From Thelonectria olida (lineage: Eukaryota; Ascomycota; Sordariomycetes; Hypocreales; Nectriaceae): a DNA stretch of 64,000 nucleotides. Below the pieces are notes generated by a model, which ran no database searches, was not told the origin of the DNA, and saw only the letters and a program-made list of their open reading frames with translations. Position 1 is the stretch's first letter. Each line of letters begins with the position of its first letter. The stretch covers positions 1,550,001 to 1,614,000 of the forward strand of contig JAGPYM010000001.1 of the NCBI GenBank assembly GCA_020736575.1, in the 5' to 3' direction. Position numbers and translations under genes: made by a program. Below are positions 58,589 to 64,000 of this stretch, in pieces.

Positions 58589-59842
58589 CTACCGCTTAAA
58601 TTTCGCCATAAAGCTAGACTTTGGCGATGGCGGATTGTGAGATTCGTCGTGTCCCGAGACACTGCCTTCTCTACTTTGGTTACCGCTGCCTATCCGTCCT
58701 TTCATCAGACTCCATCTGGAGTCTCGCTTGGCTTTTGGCTCATCACTCTGCGACCAGTCAACTCGATGCATATCTACTGCGGTCGCCCGCTGAGGGTTGA
58801 AGCTACCTCTACGTGAGACGGTTGAGCCAGTCTCAGAATCTCTTCGGGATTCTCGTCGCGACGCTGTGCCGAAATCTTGTCGGGAGGCGGAATTTGCATC
58901 GCTGCCTGAGGAGGCAACGGACTCGTGTCTGGCACCGGAGAAGGAACTGCGTCGGGGCGATGCTGGCGTCTCGACGGTTCGCTGTACATCTGCTTTAGAG
59001 TGAATGTTGCCGGCGCTCATTCTTCGGGTGAGCTCATGGGCCAGATTGAAGCCTCGCATGTGGTGAGGCTGCAGTGAGTGTCGGGGGTTGGATGTAATCG
59101 GCTCCTCATCAACCTCGGCCGTGCTTTCGAGTACAGCCGGGAAGAGAGAGTTGGACCGCTCATATGTCCTGCCAGCGGAGAGGCTCTGGGTTCGTCGATA
59201 CATACGGTTGTAGTCATGGACTGACATGGTGCCCTTCACTGGTGACGGGGATGGCAGCATCTGCTTGTTGATGACTTGCTTGTCCGTGAGAGGCTCGACC
59301 GTTGTCGTCTTTGCAAACTGAGATGCGGCATTCTTAGGTACGTGTCTGTACCGGGGAGTCTTGGGGGCAGGTTCATCTTCCCTGGGGTCATAGTTGGAAC
59401 CCTTGAACGAGAAGTGGCTGAAGAGGCTGGCGCGCCGAGGTGATGCAGAATTTGGCTGCTGCTGCAAGTGCTGAGCAGCACCTGGGCTTAAGCCGGGGCT
59501 ATCCTTTGGCTTGGACCCCGCGTCAACGGTCCTGGGGGAGGGAGGGTTGGGGTTGTTACCGCTGTCAATGCAGTACTCTTCCTTCCACAGAGTTGATGTC
59601 GAGCCTGTGTCGTCCTCCTTCTTGTCCTCCTTCTTGTCCTCCTTCTTATCCTCCGTCTTCTTGTCCTTTCCTTCGTCTCTCTTCTTGTCATCTGAGCCCA
59701 TGGCGATGGATATTTTCCTAGTGATCTCGCGAGGGTCTGGGAGCAGCAGCGACTTTGGCCTGAACCTGGACCTTCTCTTCTCAGGTCTGGAGTTTGGTGT
59801 CGGCTCGGCCTGGAAGCCGGTCTCGACCACCGTAACAGTCAT
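58589..59842 (-). CDS. Hypothetical Ser/Arg-rich protein with many RRxS sites
   Basis: This is an intronless frame of 417 residues from ATG 59842. No domain is recognised. The N-terminus contains RFRPKSLLLPDPREITRKIS, which looks ordered, then a DKKE repeat (about 60-75). The rest is Ser/Pro-rich and probably disordered. Basophilic-kinase motifs are unusually dense: RRASLFS, RRTQS, RRMSAG, RRSSFS, RRES, RRDS and RRGSFN. The family-like C-terminus ends KSSFMAKFKR. There is no signal peptide or membrane segment. Steady codon use and a 417-codon frame support a real gene. A role as a phosphoregulated scaffold is inference only. Confidence 0.75.
   Translation of the reverse strand: MTVTVVETGFQAEPTPNSRPEKRRSRFRPKSLLLPDPREITRKISIAMGSDDKKRDEGKDKKTEDKKEDKKEDKKEDDTGSTSTLWKEEYCIDSGNNPNPPSPRTVDAGSKPKDSPGLSPGAAQHLQQQPNSASPRRASLFSHFSFKGSNYDPREDEPAPKTPRYRHVPKNAASQFAKTTTVEPLTDKQVINKQMLPSPSPVKGTMSVHDYNRMYRRTQSLSAGRTYERSNSLFPAVLESTAEVDEEPITSNPRHSLQPHHMRGFNLAHELTRRMSAGNIHSKADVQRTVETPASPRRSSFSGARHESVASSGSDANSASRQDFGTASRRESRRDSETGSTVSRRGSFNPQRATAVDMHRVDWSQSDEPKAKRDSRWSLMKGRIGSGNQSREGSVSGHDESHNPPSPKSSFMAKFKR
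59612..59660 (-). repeat. 12-bp coding tandem repeat (DKKE)
   Basis: About four copies of a 12-bp unit (CCTCCTTCTTGT on the plus strand) encode EDKKEDKKEDKKED. The units are nearly identical, so copy number is likely to vary. Confidence 0.85.
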
Positions 59843-62800
59843 GTTGATTGGAACGACGGCGCTGGCGTGAAAGATGATTGCGTTGGAAATAGGAGCCTAT
59901 GTCACATTGATCGAGTGACAATAGAGACGAAAATCGGAGCGAGCAAACCCTCCAATGGGTTTAGTTAAGAAGTCTGATGATGAGGAGTTGGTGTTCCTCG
60001 GGAGTATATTGAAACAAGGCGTCAATATCTTGGGAGACGTCAGCTTCAACAGGGGAACTCCAGAAAGATATAGGAATTCCAGGGCCAATGGCAATATGTC
60101 ACCTCTCCTCGGATTCAACTCTGTTTTCTGGGTCAACCCATCACGAGCCTTGACCCACTGGGCTGAAAGTCTGAATCTTTGGCAAGTCCATGGTAGCTGC
60201 CTCAGTTCTGCCCGCCTTAAGACAGCCGTGGCTCACCTGAGTCGGGGCGCTGGCGTCGAATGCGTGGAGGTGGTCCGGTTGGAGGTTATTTCGCAGAATT
60301 GCCTCAGTTAGTGTGTTATACGACGACCGGAGAGGGCAACTGCGAGAAGGCTATTCCAACTGAAGTGCTCACAATACCATTGGCATGAGGACGGGGAATC
60401 TCCAGACCAAGCTTGGGGCTTCTGTTTCAGCTAGCATGTCTTACATCCAACCCTCCCCAGGTTGTTTGGTGTCGTGAGTCCTGAACGGTTGCTTGCTGGA
60501 CAGAAACGAGGCAATAGCCCTCGCTGTGGCGTGCTCAAAGGACCTGAGGAATCGGACGAGAGGCAACAACTTCAGAACGTTTGCGTCCTCATCGGCCGAG
60601 TCATCAAGGTTGCATGCAGGTCAGGGCGGGACCGCATATGGCTTTCTCGCCGGGCGCTGAGCCGACCAGATCAGGCAAAGCCCATGGTAGCTGGAATGGA
60701 ATTCTAGATGCAGCTCGGGGAGGCTAGTGCCTTGAGCCTCGGCCAGCCTGAGGCTTAATATTGATGAAGCATTCCGTCGCCTTCGCGGTGGCCATGCCAC
60801 GGTCCAGAGGTTCCTGCTCTTGGTCGAGGTAGTTGCAATTGGTTATGTTGCTGTGCTGCATAGCCGACGAAAGTCTGTCCCTGCTGACAGTCGAAGACAA
60901 ATCCCAACTAAGGAATTCATGTTGATCGTGGAAATGTTGTTCCCAAGTCTTCACCCAAGCTTCCGCCATCGACTTGACACCTTTCCACAATAGACGGCCC
61001 CCGGATTAGGCGGCGCCACGCGCAACGCGCAACGGAATGCTCGTGTCCTTTGCAGCCGAGCATAGCCAATTCCTAAAGACGGGAATGTGCCAAGAGATAG
61101 ATCAACAATCGCCATATGGTTAGCTAGTGGATGAAGGGAGGCGCCAAGGCGTCCCTTGGATTGTCGGAATAGTATCCATCCCGGTGAAGAACTGACGATC
61201 ACATTACGGCCCCGGCGTGGTATTGACGGAGAACCTTCATTCTACGAGGATGCTGCTTTCGTCTAGAGGAAGCAGTTGACTTTCCACTCATCAAGCACTA
61301 TGTGCCATGCGAGTTCCGGGTCTCTCCCCGGGTGGCTCGCTCCAGGCCAATCTCAATGGTTCAATAGGCAATCAAGATGCACCGTTATGTTTCAGTAGTT
61401 AGCAGGTTTGCCTGGTGCTGTCGTGTCGAATGGGAGAGAACCGCGGAACGTCAAATCGAATGCTTGCTTGATCTGTCGACTCTCAAGGTTCTTTCGCGAG
61501 ATACAGTCTTTGGTTTCAACCAACGGTCCAATCTATACCCCCGACTGAACCAACCCCCAGGGCCCTTCGGTGATGAGAATGAGGATTCAGAGATCTGTGA
61601 CCCCGCCTAGGCGAACGAAAGCGGATGTTGCAACACCCTAACTAAGTCATTGCATATGAGGGATACATTGGCGATGGACCTAGAAATACAGTTGCCACGA
61701 AGGTTCCTAACTAAACCTTGGGCAAGCTGTCAAACCCGACCTAACCGAAGATCATTGGCTTGTGACTTTGCATCATGTTCAGTTACGGCAATCAGGTCGG
61801 ATCAGAGGCCTGGCTCGACTGTAAGACCCGATCCTTAACCAAGCGAACCAGGGGAACAAGACCGAACTGGTCCTGAACTGGGCTAGACGAGCTAAGATCA
61901 ACTCGCAGTTCCCTCCTTCTGAAACACAGTTGGTCGATCGGCGGCGAAATCAGAGACAAGACCTTGACACCAGTCCGTCAAACGTTGATGGCTCCGATCC
62001 GACTGGTAGACGACGATCGATTGCGTCCCGGGCAGCCTCGCGCCGGTAGTCGTCGATGGAGGCGGACTCATGTAGACGAGCTCGGGCGACAGGGACAGAG
62101 TCGGGCGTTTTGCAGTTTGAGTTGAAGAGGCGCTCGCTTGCTATTTTAGATGTCTGATCAATGACGTACTTGCTCCTGTCCATGTGCTGCCGTCAGGGGT
62201 TTGATCAGGTACGTGAATGCCATCTCGCGGAGGCGTGTGCAGAGCGTGTTTACAAATGGCTGACGGACGCTTCCATCTCCAACAACCAGAGCGGCGTACT
62301 GCAACATATACTGCCTACCGACGATGATGACATGACGTTCTGGAAGGGACATGAAGGGCAATCTCAACTCAGCCAGCGTCTCCAGAGTAGGGGGAAGTGC
62401 ACACAACAATCGGAAAAAGAGGTTCAGAACACAGGACCTCGACATGCTCATCTCCATAGTGCTGGGCATGTGTTGTGTCATGTAAGGTGAGGGTTTCAGG
62501 GTTACCATCAACAACGTTCGCATGCACGACAGGGATAAAGGAGAGCTTGTCTAGGAAGACGCAGCTGAGACCCCATGAGGACTGGTGGAAGACTTGGCCA
62601 AATGTGCGTAGCTCAACATTGGAAGACTTACCCAGTTGCACACCGAGCATGGAAACACTTGATGTTTTGGTTGAGTGGTTGATTCCTCAGCACGTGGTGG
62701 GGAGACGAAGCAGAGATTGGGGCACGTTGCTTGGCGTGGGAATGTTGAGAGTTGAGTCGAAACTTGCCGCAGCATGTCACCGAAGTCACAAGACCAAGAG

Positions 62801-64000
62801 TGCGACCGCTTATCTTTCGACAAAGAAGATGAGCAGGGATTATGAAAGACGATATTTTTTTTTGTGCAACTTATTTCAGCCACCTAATATAGATTAACAC
62901 ATGAAAGACATTTGAAGAAGCTGCAACCCCTCATTGTCACTGCGCTGCTGCTAATAAGGTGAAATTTGATGTGCGGATTAGCTGCCAATAGTAGATTGGT
63001 ACGGAGTAATTACCCTTCACAGTTACGCCCAATTCGTTATCACAGGGCAACCACAGACTGTTGCCTCAGGTTAGGTTCCTACCCATTGTCCTCGACTATC
63101 AACCTGGCTTTCATCAACAACAACAACAACAACAACTCCATAACTCACAGCTCGTAAGAAGTCACTCGACAGATGGAACTGTCAAATGAACCACGCCGGA
63201 TCCTTTAGAGGATCACGATACAGTAGTTTCCATATCCGTCCTCCCCGGTCAGACCCTGTCCTCCGCTGTCCTTAGTCAGTGCACCAACGCCAAAAGGCCG
63301 CCAACGCACCATGATCCCGGTTCCAGCTCAGGCGCTTGGAGCAAATCCAGCATGGGGGAGCACACCGGTGCAGATGATATCCTGGTTACCCAGGGCCCAA
63401 CAAGGGCATCATTCGGCCGGGCAGCATTGAACACTGGTCGGACCAACCCCTGAGGTCGGTAACTACGCAGTTGCACGTAGTGGTTCCCTTGTGAATCGCA
63501 AATCAGTTATTAGTATAGCGCTCTTTCGACTTGACCAGCTGAGTTCCCCCCCTCCTCCTCAATGTCCCATCCCAACTCCGACATTCAACAACACCTCTTC
63601 AAGCCGTCGATGCTTGTGAGGCATTTCGTCGATTGTCCGTCCTGATCACACGCGGCCCTGGCCCAAATCTCGTCTTCCGCTCGCCTCGCCTGGCTTCGCC
63701 GACCTGCGCAGACGACCTGCATCTCGCCTCCTGGCCAACCCAGTTGCCAGGCCTGCAACACCACGCTGCCCCTCTGACGTGCAGGCGGTGCAGCCGTCTT
63801 GAGGAAACGGCCCAGGAAACCGACCCAGGGAAACCGACCGGGGAAGACCATCAGCGCTCCCGCCATCGCCTTCTCGTTCGTTGGCTCAACCCGCTGCATC
63901 ATCCGCTGGAATGGACTGAAGAGACCTTATACGCACAATTCCACTCAGCCCGTTGGTCTACTCCATGCCCGCGCTGTTGATATGCATCGGCAGGCCTTTA
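59843..64000. other. Gene-poor right end of the window
   Basis: This is 4.2 kb with short overlapping frames on both strands (for example 62158-62523 minus and 62161-62490 plus) and no recognisable motif or splice structure. Near 61600-61900 the DNA is less GC-rich and lacks long frames. A gene beginning beyond base 64000 could have its promoter here. A (CAA) run is listed separately. Confidence 0.5.
63115..63137 (+). repeat. (CAA)n microsatellite
   Basis: Seven to eight perfect CAA units in non-coding DNA. Confidence 0.9.

Noticed and set aside
62158..62523. Overlapping frames on both strands (62158-62523 minus, 62161-62490 plus, 62369-62650 minus)
   Set aside because: Mutually exclusive, similar in length, no recognised motif, and splicing between them did not give a longer product.
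1..64000. tRNA, 5S rRNA, CRISPR arrays, prophage or intact transposons
   Set aside because: By eye no intact tRNA fold, no 5S consensus, no regular spacer array and no transposase or reverse transcriptase was seen. A tRNAscan or RepeatMasker run would be decisive.

Overview
The window is nuclear DNA of a filamentous ascomycete, most likely a Sordariomycete. The evidence is short GT-AG introns of about 49-170 nt with CTAAC/CTGAC-like branch sites, pyrimidine-rich leaders, a fungal Zn2Cys6 regulator and recognisable fungal orthologues (SOG2, TSC13, GYP5, TOM1, PSP1, CTF8, NFU1, HIT1). I cannot name the species. There is no bacterial-style operon, CRISPR array, rRNA gene or intact transposon. 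All exon joins below were read by eye from splice signals, frame and protein-family continuity. Several apparent ORF starts in the region are TTG or GTG, so I moved starts to the first plausible ATG.

Layout, left to right. 1-388 (-) is the 5' end of an MCT-like MFS transporter, divergent from a Zn2Cys6 regulator (821-3164, +). Their 432-bp shared promoter carries nine TCGG motifs, four of them spaced exactly 13 bp apart. A RecQ-type helicase (3205-4822, -) converges on the regulator. After 3.3 kb of gene-poor DNA come SOG2 (8151-11236, +), a BLOC1S1/GCN5L1-like protein (12107-12946, +), the enoyl reductase TSC13 (13328-14358, -) and an uncharacterised protein that starts with a PAM2-like poly(A)-binding-protein ligand motif (16074-18443, +). 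Ribosomal protein eS8 follows (19808-20489, +) behind a telomere-motif cluster and a TCACGTGA box. Next are GYP5 (21138-24164, -), a 4.3-kb gap and the 12-kb TOM1 HECT ubiquitin ligase gene (28483-40871, +). Convergent to TOM1 is ribosomal protein eS6 (41594-42747, -), which shares a promoter with CTF8 (43206-43649, +). An unrecognised gene (44267-45184, -) and PSP1 (46356-49162, -) follow. After 6.9 kb without a convincing gene come NFU1 (56063-57048, -) and HIT1 (57534-58349, +), which are divergent, then a serine/arginine-rich hypothetical protein (58589-59842, -). The last 4.2 kb holds nothing I can support.

Together this is mostly housekeeping chromosome: translation (eS8, eS6), snoRNP assembly (HIT1), protein quality control (TOM1), membrane traffic (GYP5, BLOC1S1-like), polarity signalling (SOG2), sphingolipid fatty-acid elongation (TSC13), Fe-S assembly (NFU1) and sister-chromatid cohesion (CTF8). 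The accessory-looking part is the transporter/regulator pair at the left edge. I found no clearly new multi-gene system. The best leads are the phased CGG array, the N-terminal PAM2-like protein with a stop-or-splice alternative C-terminus, and the telo-box plus E-box promoter of eS8.
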